From the NCBI GenBank assembly GCA_027622555.1, contig JAQBYJ010000025.1, positions 1 to 60,280 of the forward strand: a DNA stretch of 60,280 nucleotides, read 5' to 3'. This document shows positions 17,288-25,823 of this stretch, piece by piece. Under the pieces are notes generated by a model. That model saw only the letters and a program-made list of their open reading frames with translations. It did no database searches and was not told where the DNA came from. How positions within the stretch are numbered: position 1 is the first letter of the stretch; each line of letters starts with the position of its first letter. Both the position numbers and the translations under genes were made by a program. This DNA comes from Verrucomicrobiota bacterium (GTDB lineage Bacteria > Verrucomicrobiota > Verrucomicrobiia > Opitutales > UBA2995).

Positions 17288-17622
17288 TGTTTTATATTAT
17301 GGGAGTTTTTTGATAATGACAGCATGGGTCTCAAAGGCCAAAAGGAAGAATTCCTTGGCAAAAACTAAATGCTGCGTGGAGGGTTGGAGGTGAATCATTG
17401 GTTTTCTGCGAAATATCGAGATAAACTTTGTACAGGCCAAGAGAAGACGACAATAAATAAAACCAGATATTCAATTTTTCCGGCTTTGTGGAAATTGAGT
17501 TGAAAGACGACGCATCGCACATCGTTTTTTTCAGTAATCATAGAAAGACGATTACTTACCAGTCCGAGAAGTATTCGACCTATGTTTCCAGCCCGTATAC
17601 ACGCGTTTCTTTGGACTAAAAA
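17288..17622. other. Intergenic, nothing recognised
   Basis: 335 bp upstream of the DUF2167 gene and downstream of the RluA-type gene, both on the minus strand. It should contain the promoter of the DUF2167 gene. No RNA gene, repeat or convincing terminator was seen; short reading frames look random. Confidence 0.5.
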
Positions 17623-18345
17623 CTAGACCTGCTTCGATTCCTGCATAAGCGATCTGAAGTAGGAAGGGATAGGCGAATCGAAGGTCATTTTTTCCTTGGA
17701 AAAGGGATGTTTTAAACTCAGAGACCCAGCGTGGAGAGCGAGTCTCTTAACGGATTTCTCTTCCTTCCTTCCGTATAATTTATCTCCGACAACATGATGG
17801 CCCTTTTCAGCAAAATGAACGCGGATCTGGTTTTTTCTTCCCGTTTGCAGATCTATTTCAAGTAGCGAGTATTTGTTGGATTCCGATAAAACCTTATAAC
17901 CGGTTTTCGCCAATTTCCCCAACGCAGGGTCTTTCACCGAATACATGTTATAGGCGCTATTCTCGGCGAGGTAAGAGGTGATGACGTCCTTTTTATCATC
18001 AAGTTTTCCGTGGACCACCGCGAAATATTTTTTCTGAAAGTTCGGCCATTCGTCCTGGAGAAATCGTTTAGCGGGTTCGTTCTTGGCGAACACGATCACT
18101 CCTGAGGTATCCTTGTCCAGGCGATGCACAATGTACAGCTGCCTTTTGGATTTTGGATCTCCTTTTCGTACATAGTCATTTAGTAGGAAGTAGGCTGTAT
18201 TTTCTCGAGGTCGATCCGTGCTTATAGTTAATAACCCGCTCACCTTATCGACCACGATCAGGTCGTGATCTTCGTAGATAACAGGAACCCCTCTTGGTTG
18301 ATATCGTTTGGGAGGACATTTGAAAGGTTTTCGGGATGGTGGCAT
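17623..18345 (-). CDS. RluA family pseudouridine synthase
   Basis: 240 residues. The family catalytic motif HRLDKDTSG is at 74-82 with Asp77 as the nucleophile, and YEDHDLIVVDKVSGLLT (24-40) is the usual start of the RluA fold. A second conserved block, LEIDLQTGRKNQIRVHF, is present, and the family Arg/Lys tail follows. There is no S4 domain, so it is the short form that modifies rRNA or tRNA uridines; the exact site cannot be told. The next gene on the minus strand starts 335 bp away, so it is probably monocistronic. Confidence 0.92.
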   Translation of the reverse strand: MPPSRKPFKCPPKRYQPRGVPVIYEDHDLIVVDKVSGLLTISTDRPRENTAYFLLNDYVRKGDPKSKRQLYIVHRLDKDTSGVIVFAKNEPAKRFLQDEWPNFQKKYFAVVHGKLDDKKDVITSYLAENSAYNMYSVKDPALGKLAKTGYKVLSESNKYSLLEIDLQTGRKNQIRVHFAEKGHHVVGDKLYGRKEEKSVKRLALHAGSLSLKHPFSKEKMTFDSPIPSYFRSLMQESKQV

Positions 18346-18440
18346 TGGGGCTAGTCAACCAGCTGATAAGGAAAGGTCAGTACTTAAACGCAGAATTAAA
18401 AGTCAGAGAATCACCCTGTTTTCCGGGACGTTCGGCGGCG

Positions 18441-18497
18441 GTGCCTGCCTTCGCGGAAGGCTACGGCACGGTGCGACAGGGACCGCACCCGCCCTAC
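18441..18497. repeat. Double-hairpin GTAG-type palindromic element
   Basis: Two adjacent inverted repeats: GTGCC..CCTTC with GAAGG..GGCAC around a GCG loop (18441-18469), and GGTGCG with CGCACC (18470-18489), followed by CTAC at 18494-18497. Read on the minus strand this gives a GTAG head and a GC-rich palindrome, the same plan as the elements at 9848 and 14127. It is placed between the divergent RluA-type and glyoxalase-like genes. Confidence 0.6.
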
Positions 18498-18736
18498 CTG
18501 TTTGTCTGTGGAAAACCGGAAATCAATTGCGTTAATCTCCGAACTCCCCGAACTTTTGGTTACGCCCTTAAGCATTGGATTCCGGTCTGAAATCTTGACA
18601 TGTACAAATATTTTGAGTTCTTTAATTTTGGTTTTCCGGAAGCCTCCAGTTCGCGGGAAGGGCATAGCCCACCGGCTCCATTAATTTAAAAATTATCTGT
18701 CCTGAGCGAACGACAGCTATTTAGGAGCCGAAAATC

Positions 18737-19402
18737 ATGACTAAAAAAATCGATAGCTTTACCGTTCCAGGAGCAAGTTTTGATAACCTGAAGAAACAGG
18801 CGAAGAGCCTTCTGAAACAGGTTAAGGAGAATAATCCTCATGGGGTGAATCGTCTTTCCCGGGCCAATGTATCTCTGTTGGGGAAACATGGTGAACCTGG
18901 AGCATGCAAACTCGCGGATGCTCAACGAGTCATTGCCCATGAAAATGGATGTAACTCATGGACCGAGTTAAAGAATCAAGTGGAGAGGAATGCCATTTCA
19001 AAACCGATGTACGAAGAGAATATCCAGGTTTTAGGGATTGATCAGATTTGGTTGGATTGTGCCAATCTTGAAGAAACGGAACGTTTTTATGGCGATATTC
19101 TCGGGCTAAAGAAAGTGGGCGAAGTTCCTGGGCAAATGCTTTTTTTCGATTGTGGGGGAGTGAATCTGTTATTGGGACTAAAGAAAGAAATTTCTCCGAA
19201 TTCCATTCTTTATCTAAATATCGGTGATACTGAAGCTGCGATTCAATCGGCCTATAATCGACTTAAATTGGAAAATGCCTCTGTGGGAGACTCCCCACAT
19301 TGTATCGCGAAGAATTGGAACGGTTTTGATGTATGGATGGCCTTCTTTAAAGATCCTTCAGGCAACCAACTTGCTTTCAAGTGCAACATTCCGGTCCAGT
19401 AG
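18737..19402 (+). CDS. VOC (glyoxalase-like) family protein with an ankyrin-type leader
   Basis: 221 residues. The ATG has a good Shine-Dalgarno (AGGAG at 18723-18727). Residues 1-90 hold a helical leader with the LADAQRVIAHENG and SWTELKNQVE pattern normally found in front of ankyrin repeats or VOC domains. Residues about 95-220 form a vicinal-oxygen-chelate domain (DQIWLDCANLEETERFYGDILGL, then FFKDPSGNQLAF). VOC proteins include dioxygenases, glyoxalase I and resistance proteins; metal residues could not be assigned with certainty. It is transcribed apart from its neighbours, and its substrate is unknown. Confidence 0.8.
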   Translation: MTKKIDSFTVPGASFDNLKKQAKSLLKQVKENNPHGVNRLSRANVSLLGKHGEPGACKLADAQRVIAHENGCNSWTELKNQVERNAISKPMYEENIQVLGIDQIWLDCANLEETERFYGDILGLKKVGEVPGQMLFFDCGGVNLLLGLKKEISPNSILYLNIGDTEAAIQSAYNRLKLENASVGDSPHCIAKNWNGFDVWMAFFKDPSGNQLAFKCNIPVQ

Positions 19403-19498
19403 AATGACTTTGATCATTAACTCTGCTTGGAAACTAGAATTGGGGTAGACAGCGGAAAAAGATGCTGGCTAGCTTGGATGGTTTGTTAATCTACTATT

Positions 19499-20605
19499 GT
19501 GACTCCCGAATCTATTGCTGCTGAATTTGATGTGCCTGGCCAGGTCGTAACTGTACTGAGTATTGATACTGGAAATGTGAACGATACCTACCGGGTTATA
19601 AAACGGACTACGTATTCCGAGGTCCAATTTGTGTTGCAGCGGATTAGCCAGGCCGTGTTTCCCGAACCGGAGTTGGTCATGGCGAACATGAGGGCGATTA
19701 CAGATTATAGCCACGAACGTTTGGAGCAGCAGTTGACAAATTCAAACCGTATTTGGCAGCTGCCAAAAGTTATCACTACTTTGGACGGAAAAGATTTTTT
19801 CGTAGATGCGAGAGGAAGTTATTGGCGGGCCTTGTCGATGATCGCTTCTGCAACATCCTATGAAAAAGTGATGAACGTTGAGCATGCTCATGAAGCAGGC
19901 TATGTATTAGGACATTTTCAGAGAATCATCGCGGATTTTCCAATTGATCAGTTAGCGGATACCTTACCCGGTTTTCATATCACGCCGGGTTATTTGAGTT
20001 ACCACGATAAGGTTGTACAAACCGATAGAGCCCAGCAAAAACTTGCCGCTTCGTTTGAAGCCCGGCGTATTGAAGCATTTATTCAGGAGCGCCGTGATTT
20101 TGTGCCTGTCCTTGAAGACGCACTGGCACGAGGTGAGCTCAAGCTCCGGCCGATCCACGGGGATCCCAAGATAACGAATATCATGATGGATAACATCACC
20201 GGGAAAGGGACTGCAATTATTGATCTGGATACCGTGAAACCAGGGTTGATTCATTACGATTTTGGAGATTGTGTTCGATCTGTTTGCAATCCGGTTGGTG
20301 AAGAAGCAAAGGACCTCAATAACGTGCTTGTTGATTTGGATTCTTTTGAGGCCTTGGTTCGGGGTTACCTTAAGCAGGCTCGAAATTTCCTCACAGATTG
20401 GGATCACAAATACCTCTACGACTCGGTCCGGTTGATTTCTTTCGAGTTGGGCCTGCGTTTTTTTACGGATTACCTGGCTGGGGACGTATATTTTAAAATC
20501 AATTACGAGTCGCAGAATCTGAATCGCGGTCGCGTCCAAATGAAGCTCTGTGAAAGTATTGAGGCACGGGAGTCGATGCTTCGACGCGTGCTCGGAAGTG
20601 TGTAG
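19499..20605 (+). CDS. Aminoglycoside phosphotransferase-fold kinase, N-acetylhexosamine kinase-like
   Basis: 368 residues starting with GTG. The kinase catalytic loop is H220-G-D222 with Asn227, and the metal Asp is in I241-D-L-D244-T followed by VKPGLIHYDFGD. That exact style (IDLDT then PGL-YDFGD) is close to NahK, an anomeric kinase for N-acetylhexosamines, and less like antibiotic kinases. The N-terminal lobe has the NDTYRV block typical of this group. A role in amino-sugar salvage is likely but inferred. It is separated from the next gene by 52 bp on the same strand. Confidence 0.82.
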   Translation: MTPESIAAEFDVPGQVVTVLSIDTGNVNDTYRVIKRTTYSEVQFVLQRISQAVFPEPELVMANMRAITDYSHERLEQQLTNSNRIWQLPKVITTLDGKDFFVDARGSYWRALSMIASATSYEKVMNVEHAHEAGYVLGHFQRIIADFPIDQLADTLPGFHITPGYLSYHDKVVQTDRAQQKLAASFEARRIEAFIQERRDFVPVLEDALARGELKLRPIHGDPKITNIMMDNITGKGTAIIDLDTVKPGLIHYDFGDCVRSVCNPVGEEAKDLNNVLVDLDSFEALVRGYLKQARNFLTDWDHKYLYDSVRLISFELGLRFFTDYLAGDVYFKINYESQNLNRGRVQMKLCESIEARESMLRRVLGSV

Positions 20606-20657
20606 AGATACCCGATTTGCCGTGACTGATGGCTAATGTCGTTTAGGATGTTTTCGT

Positions 20658-22925
20658 ATGAAGCAACATCCCCTGTTTTCTCTGTTAATTTTGTCAATCG
20701 GGATTGTATCCACGGGCTCGATCTCCGCTGATTCCGAGGTCGTGGGTTACCGCCCTGACGAGGCTTCCAAAATGAAATCCCTCGAAGCGCGTTACGATAC
20801 GCTACTCGATGCAGATAATCTTCGCAGTTGGATGAAACACATGACCGATCGGCCTCATCATGCCGGATCTCCGAAGACGAAGGAAAATGCGGAGTTCATG
20901 GCAAATCTCTTTCGGTCTTGGGGGTATGATACCACTATCGAAACGTACCACGTTCTGTTCCCCACGCCCAAGCTTCGGGAGCTTCATCAATTGAAACCTA
21001 TACCCGTGAAACTTTCACTTACCGAGGAGGTGATGGATTCGGATTCTGTCGCCGAGGCGCTGCGTCAGGAAGGCTTACCGCCATTTAATGCGTATTCGGC
21101 CGATGGTGACGTGGTTGGAACCGTAGTTTATGTAAATGAAGGACTTCCCCGGGATTACGAAGTTTTGGAGCAAAACGGAATAGACGTGAGGGGCAAAATT
21201 GTCCTGGCGCGATACGGCGGATCCTGGCGTGGAATCAAACCCAAGGTTGCCTATGAAAATGGAGCGATTGGTTGCATCATTTTCAATGATCCTTCCGCCG
21301 ATGGTTTTGCTGAAGGTGCGGCTTATCCGGACGGTGCCTTCAAACATGAATCTGCCGTTCAACGTGGATCGGTCGTAGATCTTCCCGTTCGTCCAGGCGA
21401 TCCCCTAACGCCCAACTACGGTGCTACGCGGGATGCTGAAAGGTTGTCTGTTTTAGAGTCTGAAACAGTGATGAAGATTCCGGTATTGCCGATTTCGGAA
21501 GCGGATGCCGCCATACTAATGAAGACGCTCGACGGGCGGGTGGCCCCAAGCTCCTGGAGAGGAGCACTTCCGTTAACCTATCGGTTTGGAGGAGGCGGAG
21601 GAACGGTGGTCCGGTTGAATGTGGCTTTTCATTGGGACCAAATTCCGGCTTATAACGTAATTGCCAAATACCGTGGATCCGAATTTCCGGACGAGTGGGT
21701 CATTCGTGGAAATCACCACGATGCCTGGGTAATCGGCGCACGAGATCCGATAAGTGGAATGGTAGCTGTGCTGGAACAAGCGCGTGCATTTTCCGAACTG
21801 ATCAAACAAGGCTGGAAACCCAAACGGACGCTTGTTTTTTGCGGTTGGGATGCAGAAGAACCCGGCTTGCTGGGATCCACGGAATGGGCAGAGGACCATG
21901 CGGCTTTACTTCAAGAGAAGACGGTTGCCTACATAAACACCGATGGTTGCTCGCGAGGGTTTTTAAGCATTGGTGGCGCTCACTCATTAGAGCGTATGGC
22001 AGCGCAAGTCTCCCAGGATGTTTTGGATCCGCAAACTCAAGTATCGGTTTCAGATCGAAAGCGGTCTGAGATTCTTGTGAACGGATCTCCTGAGCTGCGA
22101 AAGCTCATTCAATCAAGTAAAGGGTTACCTTTGAGCGCCTTGGGCTCCGGGTCGGATTACACGGTATTCCTGCAGCATCTGGGAATCCCAACCTTTAACG
22201 TGGCTTTTGGTGGAGAAGGAATTGGCGGCGAGTACCACACCAGTTTTGATACCTTTGATCATTTTAACCAGTTTGTGGACCCCGGGTATGAATACGGCAT
22301 TGCCTTAACGAAAGTTTGCGGCCGATTGACCATGCGAATTGCGGATGCTGAAGTTGTGCCGATTCAGTTTTCCAATGCGAGCAAGACGTATTCCGGCTAC
22401 GCTGATGAACTCGTGAAGCTTCTGGATAAGGAACGCGAAGCGATTGAATTACACAACACACTCGTAAATCAGGGGCATATAAAAAATGCGGCAGATCCGA
22501 CCTGGTCGTTCGTGAATCCAGCCACAAAGGACGAGGCACCTTTTCTAAATTTTGCCCCCTTGCTCAACGGATTGAAACGTTTGGAAATAGTCAGTAGCAA
22601 CTTCCAGGAGAATTGGGACAAGTACTTTTCCGGAACGGTTACTTTGAGCCGTGAAAAAACTGAACAATTGAATAAACTTTTGTACCAGTCGGAACAGGCC
22701 CTGATTCGAGAAGAGGGATTACCGCGCAGGCCCTGGTTTCGACATCAGGTATATGCACCAGGCTTTTACACGGGTTACGGCGTCAAAACCTTTCCGGGCA
22801 TCCGGGAAGCGATTGAGGAAGGTAAATGGAGTGAGGCGGAGGAGCAGGTTCAGTTTGCTGCCAATGCCATATCGGCCTACGCTGGTCGAGTGGAGCAGGC
22901 GACGGCACTACTGACCCCCGAATGA
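20658..22925 (+). CDS. M28 family metallopeptidase, glutamate carboxypeptidase II-like
   Basis: 755 residues with a signal peptide (about 1-24). Domain order matches the transferrin-receptor/GCPII group: an N-terminal region, a protease-associated (PA) domain around 140-330, the M28 zinc peptidase domain around 330-560, and a C-terminal helical dimer-type domain around 610-745. The di-zinc ligands align as His353, Asp363, Glu401, Asp429 and His527, with Glu400 as the catalytic base (DAEEPGLLGS) and GEYHTSFDTFDHF at the last His. All are present, so an active exported carboxypeptidase or aminopeptidase is likely. Substrate is unknown; acidic dipeptides are the family preference. Confidence 0.92.
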   Translation: MKQHPLFSLLILSIGIVSTGSISADSEVVGYRPDEASKMKSLEARYDTLLDADNLRSWMKHMTDRPHHAGSPKTKENAEFMANLFRSWGYDTTIETYHVLFPTPKLRELHQLKPIPVKLSLTEEVMDSDSVAEALRQEGLPPFNAYSADGDVVGTVVYVNEGLPRDYEVLEQNGIDVRGKIVLARYGGSWRGIKPKVAYENGAIGCIIFNDPSADGFAEGAAYPDGAFKHESAVQRGSVVDLPVRPGDPLTPNYGATRDAERLSVLESETVMKIPVLPISEADAAILMKTLDGRVAPSSWRGALPLTYRFGGGGGTVVRLNVAFHWDQIPAYNVIAKYRGSEFPDEWVIRGNHHDAWVIGARDPISGMVAVLEQARAFSELIKQGWKPKRTLVFCGWDAEEPGLLGSTEWAEDHAALLQEKTVAYINTDGCSRGFLSIGGAHSLERMAAQVSQDVLDPQTQVSVSDRKRSEILVNGSPELRKLIQSSKGLPLSALGSGSDYTVFLQHLGIPTFNVAFGGEGIGGEYHTSFDTFDHFNQFVDPGYEYGIALTKVCGRLTMRIADAEVVPIQFSNASKTYSGYADELVKLLDKEREAIELHNTLVNQGHIKNAADPTWSFVNPATKDEAPFLNFAPLLNGLKRLEIVSSNFQENWDKYFSGTVTLSREKTEQLNKLLYQSEQALIREEGLPRRPWFRHQVYAPGFYTGYGVKTFPGIREAIEEGKWSEAEEQVQFAANAISAYAGRVEQATALLTPE

Positions 22926-23075
22926 TTTTTGGAGTAGCGAACACAAAAGGCTTCCGACTTCTTTGTTGCCAGAGTAGCGCCGCAAAAAGTTGGACTTAGC
23001 GGTGTTGGCGAAATCTCTATGGGTTTGGACCGGCTCTTGACTATTGACTATTGACCCTCTTTCTCCTCTCCCTCA

Positions 23076-23571
23076 TTACCAGATGCTCTGACCGCTGCCA
23101 TTACTGCTCCACATGTGCAAAGTCAGTTTCCATGTGCCATCCGGCTGAAGTTTTAGGATGTCTACATATTTCTGGTCGAAAGGGTGTTGCGTTTGAGTTG
23201 AGCGATCTACGTACACACCAGTAGTAGTGAATCGACGAAGCGCCATTTCCTTTCCGATTTCAAGGGGCGCGATATTTTGCGCCCGAATTTCTAGCTCGTA
23301 ACTGCTGAAGAAATCTACAGACCAATCCCGAATCGCATCTCGCCCCACTATTGGTGCTGAGTTTTGCGGCATCCATACCGCGTCCACCGCGACATCGGCA
23401 ACGTAGGCGTCTGCCATTTCACTTGGGCTGGGCGCACTCTGAAAAGATTGAAGGCGTTGCGCGTACATCGATTCGATTGCGTGTTGAGCGTCCGATTCCT
23501 GGCTCAGACGATCAGTGCAACCTGAGAGTAATACGCAAAGGATAAGGGGGGGTAAGTTTACTCAATTTCAT
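23076..23571 (-). pseudogene. NTF2-fold (SnoaL/DUF4440-like) lipoprotein with a frameshift at a C7 run
   Basis: The intact part from the ATG at 23468 (130 residues) is a small NTF2-like domain. Upstream in the same frame the reading continues through LLSGC-TD, a clear lipobox, with no start codon. An ATG at 23571 (MKLSKLTP) lies in another frame, and the two frames meet at a run of seven C on the minus strand (plus 23546-23552). With six C the reading would be MKLSKLTPLILCVLLSGC, a perfect lipoprotein signal, giving a 164-residue protein. Either a sequence error or a real off-state through slippage explains it. Domain function (ketosteroid isomerase-like fold) is not known here. It stands alone on the minus strand. 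Confidence 0.7.
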
Positions 23572-24190
23572 CGGGATTATTGGGGCTGAGTCATTTATTC
23601 TCACCTAACGCTGAAGTCTCTGATGGATTGGGGTTGTCCATATGGGGTCGATGTTCATATTTCATATTCATAATAATTTGCCCTATCTCTCTCAGTAGAA
23701 AAGTGAATGAAGTTATACAAATAAATCACATCACTCTACCAAGAACAATCTTAGCGAAGAGATAAGGGTCACGTCTTGGATCTCGACAAATAGTCCATCC
23801 CGATTTCTTTGATTATTCGCTTGGGACAGCCGGCTGGATCAAAAGTTGGATTATCAAGTGGACCAACTGATACCAATAAATTGATTGGTTTTAGATGAGT
23901 AGTAGGAGCAACTTTATTCGCGAGCTTTTGTTCAAATGCCAAGCTGGGGCTTTGCGTTCCCAGGGGTCGCGACTCAAGTTGTTCCTACAAAAAATCGAGG
24001 ATGACTATTTCTTTGGTGAATCAGCCCAAAGAATTCGGTGCGGGGAGACCCTAAGCAATTCACTCGACTTGGGGTATTCGTTGGATCCGCTGGCCAGAAT
24101 TTAGACATTTTTCAAAACCACACTCCATATTGTCCTAAGAGAAGTTTACGGCTTGCCAACACCGGAGGCGTCTCCTCAGTAATGTAGGGC
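23572..24190. other. Intergenic region with a palindromic element, upstream of lolD-like gene
   Basis: About 620 bp between divergent genes. Apart from the palindromic element at 23902-23988 nothing protein-like was seen in any frame. It should carry the promoter for the lolD-like operon; no consensus pair is convincing. The expected partner gene for the ATPase (a LolC/LolE-type permease) is not found here. Confidence 0.5.
23902..23988. repeat. BIME-like element with two GTAG heads in inverted orientation
   Basis: GTAGGAGCAACTTTATTCGCGAGC opens at 23902 and its imperfect inverse closes at CTAC 23985-23988 (reads GTAGGAACAACTTGAGTCGCG on the minus strand). The middle, gccaagctggggctttgcg with cccagggg, matches the middle of the element at 14127-14261 in reverse orientation. 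Two facing GTAG-headed REP units are the usual form of a BIME. Confidence 0.72.
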
Positions 24191-24898
24191 GTGCAAGTAG
24201 AAGAAAACAGTCTAGCTATACTCGAGGCGGAAGAGATCGTAAAATCTTTTCCAAATGGGGGAGACATTATTCAGGTATTACACGGGGTTACTTTCAAATT
24301 ATTGGAAGGTCAGACTGTTTCGATCCAAGGTGAATCGGGTTGTGGCAAGACGACTTTTCTTAATATTATCTCCGGATTGGAGTCCTTTGATAGCGGCCTC
24401 TTAAACTGGAACAGGCAGTCCATAGGGAAACAGTCTGCTTCTTCTTTAGCCACGCTTCGGGCCAAAGAGTTGGGACTCATTTTTCAGGCCTACTATTTGT
24501 TGCCTGAACTCAATGTATTGGATAACGTAATACTTGCATCCAGGCTTTTAGGTCGCTCGGGTTCCAATCGCAAAGAGCGTGCCCGCCAATTACTTGAACG
24601 AGTTGGCTTGAAGGACAGAATGCGTTTTTCAGTTGAAAAACTATCTGGTGGAGAACGTCAGCGTGTGGCAATTGCGAGGGCGTTGATGAATAACCCCAAA
24701 CTTATTCTCGCAGATGAACCAACCGGAAATTTGGATGAGAGCACCGGCAACTCAATTATCGAATTATTGCTGAGTATTGCCCGGGAGGAAGGCGCAAGTT
24801 TGATCCTGGTTACTCATAATTCGGCACACGCCGCGAAAACGGATGTCCAGTATCGGCTGCATCTTGGAAAATTAGAACAAGTTACAAATGAATCCTGA
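24191..24898 (+). CDS. lolD: ABC transporter ATP-binding protein, LolD-like
   Basis: 235 residues from a GTG start. Walker A GESGCGKT (47-54), Q-loop Gln99, signature LSGGE (151-155), Walker B LILADE (171-176) and the H-loop HN near 205 are all present, so the ATPase looks active. The ERQRVAIARAL stretch and overall length match LolD/MacB-type ATPases that drive lipoprotein release (LolCDE) or related exports. No permease gene adjoins it, so the partner must be encoded elsewhere. It shares 11 bp with the next gene, so the three genes lolD, Gfo/Idh and lpxB form one operon. Gene symbol is by similarity and not certain. Confidence 0.8.
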   Translation: MQVEENSLAILEAEEIVKSFPNGGDIIQVLHGVTFKLLEGQTVSIQGESGCGKTTFLNIISGLESFDSGLLNWNRQSIGKQSASSLATLRAKELGLIFQAYYLLPELNVLDNVILASRLLGRSGSNRKERARQLLERVGLKDRMRFSVEKLSGGERQRVAIARALMNNPKLILADEPTGNLDESTGNSIIELLLSIAREEGASLILVTHNSAHAAKTDVQYRLHLGKLEQVTNES

Positions 24899-25823
24899 GA
24901 AACCCATTCGATGTGGAGTCGCTGGCGTTGGCTACCTGGGTCAGCATCATGCCCGTATTTATTCTGAGCTAGAGCAGAGTGAGCTTGTTGGTGTTTATGA
25001 AGTGGATCCAGTCCGGGGCCAGGAAATCGCTGATAAATTTGGCTGTAAGCTTTTTCAATCACTCGATGAATTGGCAGATGCTTGTGATGCGATCAGTGTT
25101 GTTGTGCCAACGGATAAACACCGGGAGGTTGCCGTGCCTCTCCTGGAGAAAGGATGCCACCTTCTGATCGAAAAACCACTTTGTGTAAGTAGTGCCGAAG
25201 CGGAGGTGATCCTGGAAGCTGCAAATCGCAATAATTGCCTTATCCAGGTTGGCCATATTGAACACTACAATCCCGTAACCAGCTACCTCGAAAAAGCGGT
25301 GGAAAAACCACTTTTCATAACTGCGGATCGTTTGGCCCCTTTTACTCCACGCGGAACCGAAGTTGGTGTAGTACTCGATCTTATGATACACGATCTGGGT
25401 GTGATTCTTCACCTGGTTCGGTCACCCATTAAAAAAGTGGAGTCTGTTGGAGTAAACGTTCTTTCGCCAACGGAAGATATAGCCAATGCCCGAATTACCT
25501 TTGCAAATGGTGCGGTTGCAAATGTAAACACCAGTCGGGTAAGCGAAAAGAAAGTTCGGGAAATCCGGGTGTTTCAAGATAATGCCTATCTGTCTATTGA
25601 TTTCATGAATCAACAGGGTCATTTTGTGAAGCGCGACGGCTTGCAGCTCCATAAAGAAGAAATCCCGATTGAAAAGGGTGAGCCCCTGAAAATCGAATTG
25701 GCTTCATTTCTCGACTGTATTACCAACATGGAAAATCCCAAGGTAGATGCCACGCTTGGCAAGCAAGCTTTGGAATTGGCGATCCGTATTACGGAGCAAA
25801 TTCGCGAACGTTCTGCTGGATGA
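24888..25823 (+). CDS. Gfo/Idh/MocA family oxidoreductase in a lipid A operon
   Basis: 311 residues. Rossmann motif VAGVGYLGQHH at 11-21, catalytic EKP at E95-K96-P97, and the VGHIEHYNP block at about 122-130 that is typical of UDP-sugar type members. It overlaps lolD upstream by 11 bp and lpxB downstream by four (ATGA), so it is very likely part of envelope or lipid A sugar metabolism. In other bacteria a related enzyme (GnnA) oxidises UDP-GlcNAc for 3-amino lipid A, but its partner aminotransferase is not in this window, so that role is only a suggestion. Confidence 0.85.
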   Translation: MNPEKPIRCGVAGVGYLGQHHARIYSELEQSELVGVYEVDPVRGQEIADKFGCKLFQSLDELADACDAISVVVPTDKHREVAVPLLEKGCHLLIEKPLCVSSAEAEVILEAANRNNCLIQVGHIEHYNPVTSYLEKAVEKPLFITADRLAPFTPRGTEVGVVLDLMIHDLGVILHLVRSPIKKVESVGVNVLSPTEDIANARITFANGAVANVNTSRVSEKKVREIRVFQDNAYLSIDFMNQQGHFVKRDGLQLHKEEIPIEKGEPLKIELASFLDCITNMENPKVDATLGKQALELAIRITEQIRERSAG

